Positions 35,804 through 44,998 of a DNA stretch of 64,000 nucleotides are shown here, piece by piece. The stretch is taken from the NCBI GenBank assembly GCA_005798335.1, contig SYJV01000533.1, positions 1 to 64,000 of the forward strand, given 5' to 3'. Both the position numbers and the translations under genes were made by a program. Origin of the DNA: Planctomycetaceae bacterium. GTDB taxonomy: Bacteria; Planctomycetota; Planctomycetia; Pirellulales; Pirellulaceae. The notes beneath the pieces are model-generated. The model was given only the letters and a program-made list of their open reading frames with translations, did not search any database and had not been told where the DNA came from. Within the stretch, counting starts at the first letter, position 1, and each line of letters starts with the position of its first letter.

Positions 35804-36714
35804 TCCATGTTCCAGACGATGTATCAACTATGATTGCGTGGAACGGTCCCAACGATGGATGCTATGGTTGGATACGCCGTCGAGTCGAACAGGCAACGAC
35901 GATCGCAACATTTCATGCTCATGATCTCGACGCAATTTTGTCCACACCTCAGTGCACTCGCATTATCGTCGCAGTGCGAAACAGGCTGGACTATCCTTGG
36001 CAGTTGGTTCGCCGTTTGGAACAGCAGTCGCAAGTTTTACCGTGGGCGCTGCTGGTCGATAATTGGTGGGATGGAGCGCGACGTACAGGTATTGGCAACC
36101 CAGGACATATCATTTGGCCCTGGTATCGTTGGTGGGAAGGGTGGTTCCCGTGGTTGTATCCAGAGCGGTGCATCGCATCCCACAACACAGCGCAACTATT
36201 CTCGCCCGTTCACGCGCCGATTGATACGCAACGAGCAATTGGTTTCAACCAATCAACCACCCAACAGCAGGTCAGTAGCAAGCGATTTTCCATGACTTCG
36301 GAAAAACCACTGTTGATATTTGCGGGATGCTCTACAACCGCCGAATCGTGGCGCGAGTGTGCCAAGCTGGTAGGATTGCAAACACGCGTTTTCCGATCGC
36401 CCGAGGCATGGCTGGAAATGTCAATGAAAAGTGACGCCGCACATACTGGGTGCTTATTGATCGACGATTCTGCTTACCTTGATGCTCCGGTTCAGCAGCA
36501 GGTGAATCGTATGAACGAGGACATTCAAGCGATTGTCGCACAGTATCCAAATTGTCCACTCGTCATCGCCGCGAATATGCCGCGCTGGTCCGATTGGAAT
36601 CTTTGGTCCAGCTCCGGTGCTTGCGAAATCATCGCCAAGCCTGCCTACGGAGTTCCATTATGCCAATTTCTCAATTCAACTTTCCAAACCGATGCAGCAG
36701 TCGAAGTTGAGTGA
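35755..36714 (+). CDS. Hypothetical protein, possible degenerate receiver-like C-terminus
   Basis: Up to 319 aa; the ORF begins at a GTG inside the previous gene, and in-frame GTG 35797 or ATG 35830 may be the real start. The N-terminal part is Trp-rich (NPGHIIWPWYRWWEGWFPW). From about residue 183, EKPLLIFAGCSTTAESWREC, GCLLIDDSAY, CPLVIAANMP and EIIAKPAYGVPL resemble the strand pattern and the Lys-Pro end of a receiver domain. No firm family recognised. The product is probably cytoplasmic. It is the last gene before a 202-bp gap. Confidence 0.6.
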   Translation: MESPALRYLANGRKVVIHVPDDVSTMIAWNGPNDGCYGWIRRRVEQATTIATFHAHDLDAILSTPQCTRIIVAVRNRLDYPWQLVRRLEQQSQVLPWALLVDNWWDGARRTGIGNPGHIIWPWYRWWEGWFPWLYPERCIASHNTAQLFSPVHAPIDTQRAIGFNQSTTQQQVSSKRFSMTSEKPLLIFAGCSTTAESWRECAKLVGLQTRVFRSPEAWLEMSMKSDAAHTGCLLIDDSAYLDAPVQQQVNRMNEDIQAIVAQYPNCPLVIAANMPRWSDWNLWSSSGACEIIAKPAYGVPLCQFLNSTFQTDAAVEVE

Positions 36715-36916
36715 GGCTTAACCAGCACGGTACGGTCGTTATTTGATGACGAACACTGCGTGTCGTGCATTGCATTTAATAGAACGGAGAGTTACGGTGA
36801 GTGCACAAATGGAATTTCGCTCCTAGTGTCTTGAGCGGACAAACGTAGAATTCACGAGATCCTGCATGGGCTCTAGCAGTCCGCCGACTAGATAAAGCGG
36901 ACCTTGGCGCAATGTC

Positions 36917-37636
36917 ATGAAAGTAACTGCCTTGAGCGACGATAATTCTCAGAGAGCCCAAGCCGCGCTGCGGTGCTTGCGAACGGCTGGCCAAACCGTT
37001 TTGCCAAGCCTACTGCTTTGTGACTTCGGTAACTTGGAACGCGAAGTGCGGCGTTTAGAAGAGGCTGGGGTACTAGGGTTACATCTGGACGTGATGGATG
37101 GTCATTTTGTCCCCAACCTGACCTATGGGATGCCTGTTGTGGCCGCGTTGCGAAAATTAACGCCACTTCCGCTAGATGTCCACCTTATGATTTCCAATCC
37201 CTCTAGATACGTATCTCAATTCGTCGATGCCGGTGCGGACGTGTTGACAATTCACGCGGAAGTCGATGAGCCGCTTGATGTTACGCTAGAAACCATTCGT
37301 TCGGAGGGGTTGGGGGCAGGACTAGCAATAAACCCGTCCACTTCAATAAAAGTTGTCAAAGAGCTATTGCCGCTTTGCGACTTGGTGTTAATTATGAGCG
37401 TTAACGCTGGTTTTGGTGGCCAGTCGTTTAATCCCGTTGCGCTCGAAAAACTCCGCTTGATGAAAGACGCGGTTTCGCCTGGCACGCTCTTGGAAGTAGA
37501 CGGCGGAATCAATCTTTCGACTATACGTGGTTGTCGACAAGCTGGGGCGAATATGTTTGTGGTGGGTTCGGCTTTGTTTAGCCAGGCCAACTATCAAGCT
37601 GCGCTTCAGCAACTCAATAACGAGCTGCAGCGATAG
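36917..37636 (+). CDS. rpe: Ribulose-phosphate 3-epimerase
   Basis: 239 aa. After a 28-residue N-terminal extension the TIM barrel begins VLPSLLLCDFGNLEREVRRL, with LHLDVMDGHFVPNLTYG (metal ligands His and Asp), PLDVHLMISNP, LIMSVNAGFGGQSFNP and LEVDGGINLSTI. It interconverts ribulose-5-phosphate and xylulose-5-phosphate in the pentose phosphate pathway. It is 24 nt upstream of the phosphatase-fold gene and likely shares its transcript. An internal start near residue 27 would also be possible. Confidence 0.95.
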   Translation: MKVTALSDDNSQRAQAALRCLRTAGQTVLPSLLLCDFGNLEREVRRLEEAGVLGLHLDVMDGHFVPNLTYGMPVVAALRKLTPLPLDVHLMISNPSRYVSQFVDAGADVLTIHAEVDEPLDVTLETIRSEGLGAGLAINPSTSIKVVKELLPLCDLVLIMSVNAGFGGQSFNPVALEKLRLMKDAVSPGTLLEVDGGINLSTIRGCRQAGANMFVVGSALFSQANYQAALQQLNNELQR

Positions 37637-37660
37637 CCAATCTGTTTTGTAAAGGCTTAC

Positions 37661-38239
37661 ATGTTTGATGTTTTGTTGATCCGTCCTGGTTCGACAACGT
37701 TTGATGAAGAAGGACGCATGAAGGGAGCTTTGGATATTCCACTGACCCCAGATGGAACTCGGCAGGTGGAACTAGCCGCCGAACAACTGGCAAAATACGA
37801 CCTCGATTGTTTGTACGTCGCGCCCTGCGAATCCGCACAACAAACGGGATTGCTGTTTTCCAAAAGATGTGGATGGAAGCGTAGAACTGTTGAGTGTTTT
37901 CGCAACGTCGATCACGGTTTGTGGCAAGGGAAATTGGTTGAAGAAGTGCGGCGCCACCAACCCAGAGTTTATAAGCAGTTTCAGGAAAGCCCGGTAAATA
38001 TTTGTCCACCCGGTGGCGAATCCTTAGCGGATGCTCGCCAGCGAATCGATGCAACAGTTCGCAAGTTGGGGCGCCGTCATCGCGGAGGATTAATTGGACT
38101 GGTAGTCCCAGAGCCGATGGCATCTTTGGTGCGATGCGCGTTATTGGGTTGTAGTTTTGGTGACGTTTGGAAATCGGAGCTCGATGCGGGCAACTGGGAG
38201 TTGATTCGGGTTGAAGCGCCTTGCCCAGTTTTAGCGTAG
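37661..38239 (+). CDS. Histidine-phosphatase-fold protein without catalytic histidines
   Basis: 192 aa. The overall pattern is that of phosphoglycerate-mutase-like proteins ([57 protein letters not shown]). The catalytic residues are replaced: the RHG motif reads RPG ([12 protein letters not shown]), the second His region (normally SHG) reads [11 protein letters not shown], and the second Arg is missing. It is therefore probably not a phosphatase but a binding or regulatory protein. It lies between rpe and accD, with the accD start 20 nt after its stop. Confidence 0.82.
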   Translation: MFDVLLIRPGSTTFDEEGRMKGALDIPLTPDGTRQVELAAEQLAKYDLDCLYVAPCESAQQTGLLFSKRCGWKRRTVECFRNVDHGLWQGKLVEEVRRHQPRVYKQFQESPVNICPPGGESLADARQRIDATVRKLGRRHRGGLIGLVVPEPMASLVRCALLGCSFGDVWKSELDAGNWELIRVEAPCPVLA

Positions 38240-38259
38240 CACTCGGAAATAAGTCGACA

Positions 38260-39093
38260 ATGGACTCAGTTTCAACCAATGGACGCGTAGCGAGAAAACG
38301 TGAAATTCCAGCCGGCATTTTTATTAAATGTCCAGGCTGTAGTGACACGATTTATCGCAAGGAAGCTGAGCGACTATCGAACGTGTGTCCCAAATGCCAG
38401 TACCATTTTTACGTCTCTGCCAGAGATCGCATGTCGCAAGTCCTGGACGAAGGGACGTTTGAGCCTTGGGACGAGGACATTTTTCCCACGGACCCACTAC
38501 AGTTTCAGGACAAGAAACGCTACGCCGAACGATTGACTGACGAGCAGGCGCGGACGGGGCTTACCGATGCAGCGCTGACCGGGACCGGGATGATACGTGC
38601 TCGACGCGTGGCTATCGGAGTTACCGACTCGGCGTTTATCATGGGCAGTATGGGGTCGGTTGTCGGTGAACGGCTCGCAAGGCTCGTAGAGCGAGCCACC
38701 GCGCAATCGCTGCCCTTGATAATCATCAGTGGTTCTGGCGGCGGCGCACGCATGCACGAAGGAATCTTGTCGCTGATGCAAATGGCGAAAGTATCTTCCG
38801 CACTGGCACGTTATCACCGCGCCGGAGGTCTGTATATTTCGGTTCTGACCAATCCCACGATGGGAGGTGTAGCCGCCAGTTTTGCGTCGCTCGGTGACTT
38901 GGTATTCGCTGAACCCAAAGCGCTGATTGGCTTTGCGGGACCGCGAACCATCAAAGCAACAATCAAAATCGAATTGCCCGCGGGATTTCAAACCAGCGAA
39001 TTCTTACTTGAGCACGGCTATATCGATCGCATCGTTGAGAGGAGCCGTTTAAAGAGCGAAATCGCGCGTGCCATCGATTATTGCGGGAAGTGA
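38260..39093 (+). CDS. accD: Acetyl-CoA carboxylase carboxyltransferase subunit beta
   Basis: 277 aa from the ATG at 38260; the ORF track's TTG at 38221 overlaps the previous gene. The N-terminal zinc ribbon is [13 protein letters not shown]...[10 protein letters not shown] (Cys-X2-Cys twice). The carboxyltransferase domain has [18 protein letters not shown] and [16 protein letters not shown]. With AccA it transfers the carboxyl from carboxybiotin to acetyl-CoA. The kinase gene follows 6 nt later. Confidence 0.96.
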   Translation: MDSVSTNGRVARKREIPAGIFIKCPGCSDTIYRKEAERLSNVCPKCQYHFYVSARDRMSQVLDEGTFEPWDEDIFPTDPLQFQDKKRYAERLTDEQARTGLTDAALTGTGMIRARRVAIGVTDSAFIMGSMGSVVGERLARLVERATAQSLPLIIISGSGGGARMHEGILSLMQMAKVSSALARYHRAGGLYISVLTNPTMGGVAASFASLGDLVFAEPKALIGFAGPRTIKATIKIELPAGFQTSEFLLEHGYIDRIVERSRLKSEIARAIDYCGK

Positions 39094-39099
39094 TTTCGC

Positions 39100-39990
39100 A
39101 TGTTGGGGCTATTAAACAAACTGAGAAATCTGTTTGGCGGTTCGCGTCAAATACCGCTGGCTGTCGAAGCCAGGTTCGAACGACTGCGTTCAGCTGTCAG
39201 CGGAACGATGAGCAACTTTATCGTCGCCCGTGATCGGCGCTCCAATCGCGTCGTCGGGGTAAAAATCTGCGACCAAGAAAAGGTGCAGTTTTTTGAAAGC
39301 CGATTCAAGGGAATGAACAAACCCAGCGAAGGGCAAATCGCCGCCTCGCTTCACCATCCGAATGTCGTGGAAACGTTCGAATACGGAATGACCAACAAGG
39401 CAGCTCCGTATCTCGTCATGGAATACATCGACGGAGCGGGGCTGCAGCAAGTTATCCAAAATCGCGAAGAGCAGCGAGTCAAGCCTCATCGTATGGCACT
39501 CATTCAACAAATGGCCGAGGCTCTGCAGTATCTGCATGGACAAGGGTATATCCACCGTGATATTTGTCCACGCAATTTCTTGTTGTCGTCTGACTACAGC
39601 CGGGTCAAGCTAATCGATTTCGGGCTGACGGTGCCGGCGACTAAGGAATTCATGCAGCCTGGCAATCGCACAGGTACACCGCTGTATATGGCCCCAGAGA
39701 TTGTGCGTCGCAAATCCACGGATCAGCGCGTCGATATTTTCTCTTTCGGAGTTACCGTTTACCAATTCTTGACTTATGAATTACCTTGGCCCGGTGACGA
39801 CACGAGTGGTCTAGCCGCATTGCATCACGATACATCGCAAGCGACTGATATACTCTCATATCGTCCCGATCTGAACAAATCTCTGGCGACTTTGGTGATG
39901 CAGTGTTTGCGTGCAAACCCTGCCGAACGAATCCAATCTATGGATGTCTTTCTGTCACTATTGAAGCCCATTCACTCGGAAGTTGCGTAG
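39100..39990 (+). CDS. Divergent Ser/Thr protein kinase
   Basis: 296 aa, kinase domain only, with no membrane segment. VVGVKICDQ holds the ATP-anchoring Lys, LIDFGLT is the DFG loop, and GTPLYMAPEIVRRKSTDQRVD is the activation/APE segment. The catalytic loop is HRDICPRN, where the usual HRDxKxxN Lys is Cys, and the glycine-rich loop (SAVSGTMSNF) is poor. Activity may be weak or unusual. The 6-nt spacing from accD suggests coexpression. Substrate unknown. Confidence 0.88.
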   Translation: MLGLLNKLRNLFGGSRQIPLAVEARFERLRSAVSGTMSNFIVARDRRSNRVVGVKICDQEKVQFFESRFKGMNKPSEGQIAASLHHPNVVETFEYGMTNKAAPYLVMEYIDGAGLQQVIQNREEQRVKPHRMALIQQMAEALQYLHGQGYIHRDICPRNFLLSSDYSRVKLIDFGLTVPATKEFMQPGNRTGTPLYMAPEIVRRKSTDQRVDIFSFGVTVYQFLTYELPWPGDDTSGLAALHHDTSQATDILSYRPDLNKSLATLVMQCLRANPAERIQSMDVFLSLLKPIHSEVA

Positions 39991-40099
39991 CTTCGAAACT
40001 GGTTATCGGCTTGCCCCTGACCACTGCAGACTACAACTTGGACAATCCTTTTGCAGTTGCCGTGGGCAAAGCGACGGGGTACAAGACCGTACAAACCAG

Positions 40100-40309
40100 C
40101 TATGTGCTTGGCCACCAACCCAAGTCATTCGACTGGCGCTTGTGCAAAGCCAAACAACACCTACTCCGTGCTTTCCCAATGAGCTTTTTGTGCAAGTGTG
40201 CGAACGGCTCAATCAGATCATTCAGGTTGACTGAAGAATTCTGCGGTGCAGAATGGACCGCGTACTTCGCCATCAGCTCGGCGGCCTCTGTCAAACTTTC
40301 AACTGGCAT
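40100..40309 (-). CDS. Possible small protein downstream of trkH
   Basis: 69 aa from an ATG at 40309 with GGAG nine nt upstream. The first 45 residues are helical and plausible (MPVESLTEAAELMAKYAVHS), while the end is Cys/Arg-rich. Its start is 32 nt after the trkH stop on the same strand. No family recognised; it may be a shadow of non-coding DNA between convergent genes. Confidence 0.35.
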   Translation of the reverse strand: MPVESLTEAAELMAKYAVHSAPQNSSVNLNDLIEPFAHLHKKLIGKARSRCCLALHKRQSNDLGWWPST

Positions 40310-40340
40310 GTTGATCAACTCCGGACGCAAGAAGTTGAGT

Positions 40341-41912
40341 TCACAACTTCCGCCAAAATCCCGGCAGAAAAAGTACGAGGATGCTGAATAGTTCGAGCCG
40401 ACCGAGAACCATCAGGAATACGAACAGCAGTTTGCTCCCAGTCGCAAAATTGGCATAGTTGACCATGGGGCCGGCAACGCCCAGCCCTGGTCCCACATTG
40501 TGCAATGTCGCAGAGACCGCGCTGGCACAGTCGAGCAGCTTGTGATCGAGGTGGTTTGTCAGATTGCCGCCACTAGCACTGAGCCATTGGCGATCTGGTT
40601 CGATCATTATCAAGACTAACCATGAGGCCGTAAAGATCGCGGCCACGAGTCCGAAGAAGACGAGAATGTTCTTGCGCAACTCGACATCATCGAGCACTTG
40701 ATCGCCTAGCCGCAGAGGTCGGACCACGCGTGGTCGGTAGGCGAGTTCTAGTTCTTGACCGGCGATCTTAGCGAACAAGACATGACGAATGACCTTCATG
40801 CCACCCGCCGTGCTGCCAGCACAGCCACCGACAAACATCAGCAACAGCAAGATGCCGCGTCCAAAATTATTCCACTGATCGAAGTCGCAGGTCGCGTAAC
40901 CTGTGGTCGTCATGATCGACACTACTTGAAACAGTGCGAGGCGCAGCGCGCTAGAATAGTCACTGAAATCACCGCGCAGCATTCCGAACAAAATCACTAA
41001 CCCAGTAGCGCCGCCAATGATGGCTAGGTAAACCTGCCACTCGACATCCTTCAAGCCTTTGATAATCCTGCCGGTTAAGAACAAGTACAGCAGCGAGAAA
41101 TTTGTGCCCGCCAAAATCATGAACAGCACAGAGACATACTCGATGGCGGGGCTATGAAAACTTCCCAAGCTGACGTTGTAATTGCTGAATCCGCCCGTTG
41201 CCATGGTTCCGAATGCGTGGCAAGTCGCATCAAAAGGCGACATGCCCAGTAGTATGTAAATCAATACGAGCATGGCGGTCAAGCCGCAATAGATGATCGC
41301 AAAAGCCCAAGCCGTCTGCTGCACGCGGTTGTGCGTTCCGTCTTTGGTCGGACCTGTAACCTCGGCCCGCAACATGGACTTTCCAGCCGAACCCTGTCCT
41401 AGCAACGCGACCAGCAGCACAACAATGCCTAGCCCGCCCAGGAAGTGCGTGCTAGCTCGCCAAAACAAAACGCAGTGCGGAACCAGTTGCGGATCTTCAA
41501 CATTCGTCAACACCGAGGCACCGGTCGTGCTGAAACCCGACTGAGCTTCGAAGAGGGCATCTGCAAAGTTCATCGGCACTTCAGGTTCGCGAAGTGTACC
41601 GCTAAACAGATAGGGGAGTCCGCCCAATGCTGTGGCGAGTATCCAGCTTAATCCCACCGTTGCCATGGCTTCCTTGCGATACAATTGCCCGGTCGCATTG
41701 CGGCTAAACAGTAGAAACGCTGCCCCGATCGCCGAGCACGTGACGCAACTGGCAACTATTCCAAAAAAACCTCGCCACTCGAATTGCTGCGGCGTGGGCA
41801 AACCAAATCGCCAGCCAAGACTGGGATGTGCCCACGGTAGCGAAAACAACATGGAAACGGCCAGCAGAACGCAAATCACTCCAAGCATTCGGCTCAGTAA
41901 TCGGTAATTCAT
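40341..41912 (-). CDS. trkH: TrkH/KtrB-family potassium uptake channel subunit
   Basis: 523 aa from the ATG at 41912; the ORF track adds 27 residues overlapping trkA. About ten hydrophobic segments, with the four selectivity-filter P-loops visible: GFSTTGASV, MATGGFSNYN, TTTGYATCDFD and GGCAGSTAGGMKV. The inner-membrane pore imports K+ (with H+ or Na+), gated by the TrkA ring. trkA lies 32 nt upstream in the same operon. Confidence 0.95.
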   Translation of the reverse strand: MNYRLLSRMLGVICVLLAVSMLFSLPWAHPSLGWRFGLPTPQQFEWRGFFGIVASCVTCSAIGAAFLLFSRNATGQLYRKEAMATVGLSWILATALGGLPYLFSGTLREPEVPMNFADALFEAQSGFSTTGASVLTNVEDPQLVPHCVLFWRASTHFLGGLGIVVLLVALLGQGSAGKSMLRAEVTGPTKDGTHNRVQQTAWAFAIIYCGLTAMLVLIYILLGMSPFDATCHAFGTMATGGFSNYNVSLGSFHSPAIEYVSVLFMILAGTNFSLLYLFLTGRIIKGLKDVEWQVYLAIIGGATGLVILFGMLRGDFSDYSSALRLALFQVVSIMTTTGYATCDFDQWNNFGRGILLLLMFVGGCAGSTAGGMKVIRHVLFAKIAGQELELAYRPRVVRPLRLGDQVLDDVELRKNILVFFGLVAAIFTASWLVLIMIEPDRQWLSASGGNLTNHLDHKLLDCASAVSATLHNVGPGLGVAGPMVNYANFATGSKLLFVFLMVLGRLELFSILVLFLPGFWRKL

Positions 41913-41944
41913 CCAAGCATACTCGTCAGAGCAGGAGGCAATTT

Positions 41945-43285
41945 CTAGTTGGGCTGAAATGAACGCATCACATCGCTCAGTTGCGACTGGCAAGCCAAGA
42001 CCAGAGCGGTATCGCCTTCATGCAGTCGATCTCGAGCTGTCGGGACGCGCACATATTCCTTTTGCATCACGGCAGTTACCAACGCTCCTTCGGGAAGAGT
42101 TGCTTCAGCCAGGGTGCATGTAGTAACATGTGCATTCTTGCCGACCTCCAGTTCGAGAATGAACACTTCGCTGGCAGGCAGTTGCAACTGCGAAAGCACG
42201 GGCCCTTCGGTCAACAGCCCTAGAATTTGGCGCGCCATCGCGTCGCGTTCACTGACCGCAACATCGATACCCAGTTTGCTGACGATGCCAGCGTAATCCG
42301 GCCGGCCGACAATCGCCATGATCTTCTTCGCTCCGAGGTCTTTCGCCTCGATCCCTGACATGATGTTATTTTCGTCGTTTCCCGTGCACGCCACGAAATA
42401 ATCGCAGCCGCCTACGCGTTCTTCTTCAAGTACCACTTTGCGAGTTGCATCGGCACGCACGACGGTCGCCCGCTTTAGGTGCGCGGCCAGAAAATCGCAG
42501 CGCTGTGCCGAAGCATCCATCAACAGGACGCGGTAACGTTCGCTCTCTAGGGCTCTAGCGAGATGAAATCCTGTCTCGCCGCCACCTGCGATCACTACGA
42601 ATTGCCGCGTGGGATTTCCGTGGTCGAATACCTTCTTGATGGCCTCGACTTCCTTTTGGCGACCAATCAGACTGATCCAATCTCCCAAGCGAACTTCGTC
42701 CTGAGCACTGGCGATCCACGTTTTGTCGCCGCGTTGAATCGTCCCCAAGCGAACGTTGGCCGACAACCCCAATTGCTTCAATGGGAGGTTCAGCGAAGCA
42801 CTCTTCTTATTGACCTCAAACTCAACGACTTCCAACTGCCCTCGCGCAAAGTGTTCGAGCGTGATGCTTTCGGGGTTGCGAATGGCTCTCGCAAGCTCCA
42901 TCGCCGTCAAGTGTTCCAGGCTGAGCAAGCGATCGACATTAAAATGCCGCTGATAGTCAAAAGTGCTCAGGTCGCGAAACACCGGTGCATAGACGCGCGC
43001 CACTGCCCGCTTGGCACCCATGGCTTTTGCCATGCTGGCCGCGATAAGATTCACCTCATCAGAACCGGTCACGGCCAAACAAACATCGCATCCCATGACG
43101 CCAGCTTGAAACAAAACGCTCGACTGAGAAGCCGCTCCCACCATGGCCTTTACGTCCAAGTCATTATTGACGCGTCGAACATGCTCAGGATTGGAATCCA
43201 CGACAGTGACATCGTGTCGATATCGGCACAGTAGTTCGGCAACCCAAGTGCCTACTGTTCCCGCCCCCAGAGTTAAGACTTTCAT
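41945..43285 (-). CDS. trkA: Trk potassium uptake regulatory subunit
   Basis: 446 aa from the ATG at 43285, where MKVLTLGAGTVGTWVAELL starts the first Rossmann (RCK/TrkA_N) domain; the ORF upstream is rejected. A TrkA_C domain follows, then a second TrkA_N (FVVIAGGGETGFHLARAL) and a second TrkA_C. It is the full double-RCK form, binding NAD(H)/ATP and gating TrkH from the cytoplasmic face. Confidence 0.95.
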   Translation of the reverse strand: MKVLTLGAGTVGTWVAELLCRYRHDVTVVDSNPEHVRRVNNDLDVKAMVGAASQSSVLFQAGVMGCDVCLAVTGSDEVNLIAASMAKAMGAKRAVARVYAPVFRDLSTFDYQRHFNVDRLLSLEHLTAMELARAIRNPESITLEHFARGQLEVVEFEVNKKSASLNLPLKQLGLSANVRLGTIQRGDKTWIASAQDEVRLGDWISLIGRQKEVEAIKKVFDHGNPTRQFVVIAGGGETGFHLARALESERYRVLLMDASAQRCDFLAAHLKRATVVRADATRKVVLEEERVGGCDYFVACTGNDENNIMSGIEAKDLGAKKIMAIVGRPDYAGIVSKLGIDVAVSERDAMARQILGLLTEGPVLSQLQLPASEVFILELEVGKNAHVTTCTLAEATLPEGALVTAVMQKEYVRVPTARDRLHEGDTALVLACQSQLSDVMRSFQPN

Positions 43286-43355
43286 ATGATTGCCGAGTTG
43301 GTCGACCAGCCTCACATTTGTTGAACGGCCCGTCGAAGCAAATTTAGATCCACGA

Positions 43356-43550
43356 TTAGACCATCCACGATGCAAATTGCAGAACAGCGTAAGAGACTAA
43401 CATGAACGTGGTGATCCACACAAAAGTGCGTTGAGCTTGTACCAGCACTAAATCAGCTCGCTCATGCCGTGTGCCGCCAACTACCAACGAGACGGAGATG
43501 ACCAGCGGGAAGTAAAGCAGTAAATATTCCAGCGACATGCTGATGGGCAT
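43356..43550 (-). CDS. Small two-TM membrane protein
   Basis: 64 aa from the ATG at 43550. Two hydrophobic segments (LEYLLLYFPLVISVSLVVGG and TFVWITTFMLVSYAVLQFAS) flank a short charged loop, giving a helical hairpin. It lies 13 nt downstream of the DUF6677-like gene and 70 nt before trkA, all on the same strand. No named family recognised; small proteins of this kind accompany DUF6677 genes in planctomycetes, as far as I recall. Confidence 0.6.
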   Translation of the reverse strand: MPISMSLEYLLLYFPLVISVSLVVGGTRHERADLVLVQAQRTFVWITTFMLVSYAVLQFASWMV

Positions 43551-43563
43551 TGGGGTCAACTCC

Positions 43564-44154
43564 TTACACTTGTGCCACAGGCGAACTTGAGCCACTCGCG
43601 CCAGCCTTCGGCGGTGCCGGCTTTTTATCGTCACCTGTGGAATCCTTTTCTCCCTTAGGTTTGGTCGTCGGTGGTGGCAAAGGCCCAGCGAATGCGTCAA
43701 ACATCACTAACATGTTCAGCAACCCGGCAATCATGGTGTACAAAGTACCCATGTCCATCCCGGAAGCGGTTTCTGCATTCCACTGAGACAAATCATCCGT
43801 GCTGCTCGGTGGAGCCATAAACTGACCAGGTTTGCCATAATAAGCTTGGTATGCAGCAGGCATCGCAGGTAGCCCAATTCCGGCTTGTATCACGTACTGC
43901 CAACGCTTTTCCACGGAATTCCAGGAGGCGTAAACGCAGCGCCCACCTCCAACGAACATGCCAAGTGCAAAACTGCTAAGGATGCTCAAAAAGAAGATGC
44001 TTGATTTAGCATATCGTCGCTGATAAAAATGGCCGGCTCCAGGAATCAGCCAAGCCAAGATCACAGCCAAATAGCGATTTCGCAAGTTGAGCAGCTCGCC
44101 ATCTGCCATGATTACGCTGTCACCGCGAGTAACAGTGTTTTTCGTGCTGACCAT
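43564..44154 (-). CDS. DUF6677-like planctomycete membrane protein
   Basis: 196 aa from the ATG at 44154, GGAGAAGG upstream. A TM2-like start (NRYLAVILAWLIPGAGHFYQ, then RRYAKSSIFFLSILSSFALG) forms two membrane helices with the Gly-x-Gly-His-x-Tyr turn, followed by a soluble stretch, one more hydrophobic segment near 150 and a Pro/Lys/Ser tail. The pattern fits DUF6677, found in planctomycetes. Function unknown. Likely cotranscribed with the downstream small protein and possibly trkAH. Confidence 0.75.
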   Translation of the reverse strand: MVSTKNTVTRGDSVIMADGELLNLRNRYLAVILAWLIPGAGHFYQRRYAKSSIFFLSILSSFALGMFVGGGRCVYASWNSVEKRWQYVIQAGIGLPAMPAAYQAYYGKPGQFMAPPSSTDDLSQWNAETASGMDMGTLYTMIAGLLNMLVMFDAFAGPLPPPTTKPKGEKDSTGDDKKPAPPKAGASGSSSPVAQV

Positions 44155-44456
44155 CAATGGCCTTCTCCGGAATGGAATTCAGTCAACCTTTATCAGTGTA
44201 ATTGTACCAAGATGTGCCTACTTCACCAGAACAGTGAAAGCGGGCGCTCAAGCAGTTCTGCCGCCGCTTGTGGAGTTATTCGCGGAGGTAACTCTAGGCT
44301 TGGATTTACCAACCGCAGTCTGTCCGAGAATTTAAGAACTCACTCCCGACAACTTGCGTTGACGATGAGAATGCTACGATGCAGATTAGCATTGGCCACA
44401 ACATGCGCATTTCCTTGGCAGACTCTCGGCGTGCCGCCGGCGTTCGAGTTCGCTAA

Positions 44457-44690
44457 CTACTTGAATGAACTCTCATCGAATTCTGCAAAATCGACGCTTC
44501 CGCCGCCAAACTGATCTCCCGTTTGACCGTCTGCGACCCCGTCGTCGGTCATCGATATGCCCGGTTGCGTAGACATCATCTGTTTCGCTGCCAACGCTCG
44601 TGCTTTGTTCTCTTGAATTGCTACGACGATGGTGGTTACCACCAGTCCAAGCATGAACAGTATCCAGAGAATTGGCCAAATGGTAACCAT
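44457..44690 (-). CDS. Small single-TM hypothetical protein
   Basis: 77 aa. One N-terminal membrane segment (VTIWPILWILFMLGLVVTTI) is followed by a short charged stretch and an acidic Gly/Asp/Phe-rich tail. Bitopic, with the tail probably cytoplasmic. No family recognised. It is 303 nt from the next gene on the same strand and divergent from the DUF1501 gene. Confidence 0.55.
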   Translation of the reverse strand: MVTIWPILWILFMLGLVVTTIVVAIQENKARALAAKQMMSTQPGISMTDDGVADGQTGDQFGGGSVDFAEFDESSFK

Positions 44691-44998
44691 CGAAGAACTT
44701 TCGGCAGCGAAAATGAAACTGGTGTTGTATACAAATAGGCTAGTTGCATTGGGTATCGTCGGTCAAGATTGAGAATAGAATTTTCGGGCTTAAAGAACTA
44801 TCGATGCCATTCGAGAAACGGCTCACTTTCTTTCCGTTGGTTGGGAAAGGTTGGTATTTTCTCGGTTAGGCAGAGTCGAATTCGTCCGTTTCGCCAATTG
44901 GTGTCCAGCTATCGACTACACTCTTTTTCGAAACAATAATCGAGTGCCAATTTTGAATATCGTCCGTTATCGACCACTGACTATTGGAGCATTTGTCC
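44691..44998. other. 308-bp intergenic region between divergent genes
   Basis: No ORF, RNA gene or hairpin that I can support. It must hold the promoters of the two divergent genes, but no convincing -35/-10 pair was identified. GGAG lies 9 nt before the ATG at 44999. Confidence 0.5.

Noticed and set aside
39903-40391. 162-aa plus-strand ORF between the kinase gene and trkH
   Set aside because: It starts inside the kinase gene in another frame and runs opposite the trkH end; no protein-family signs.
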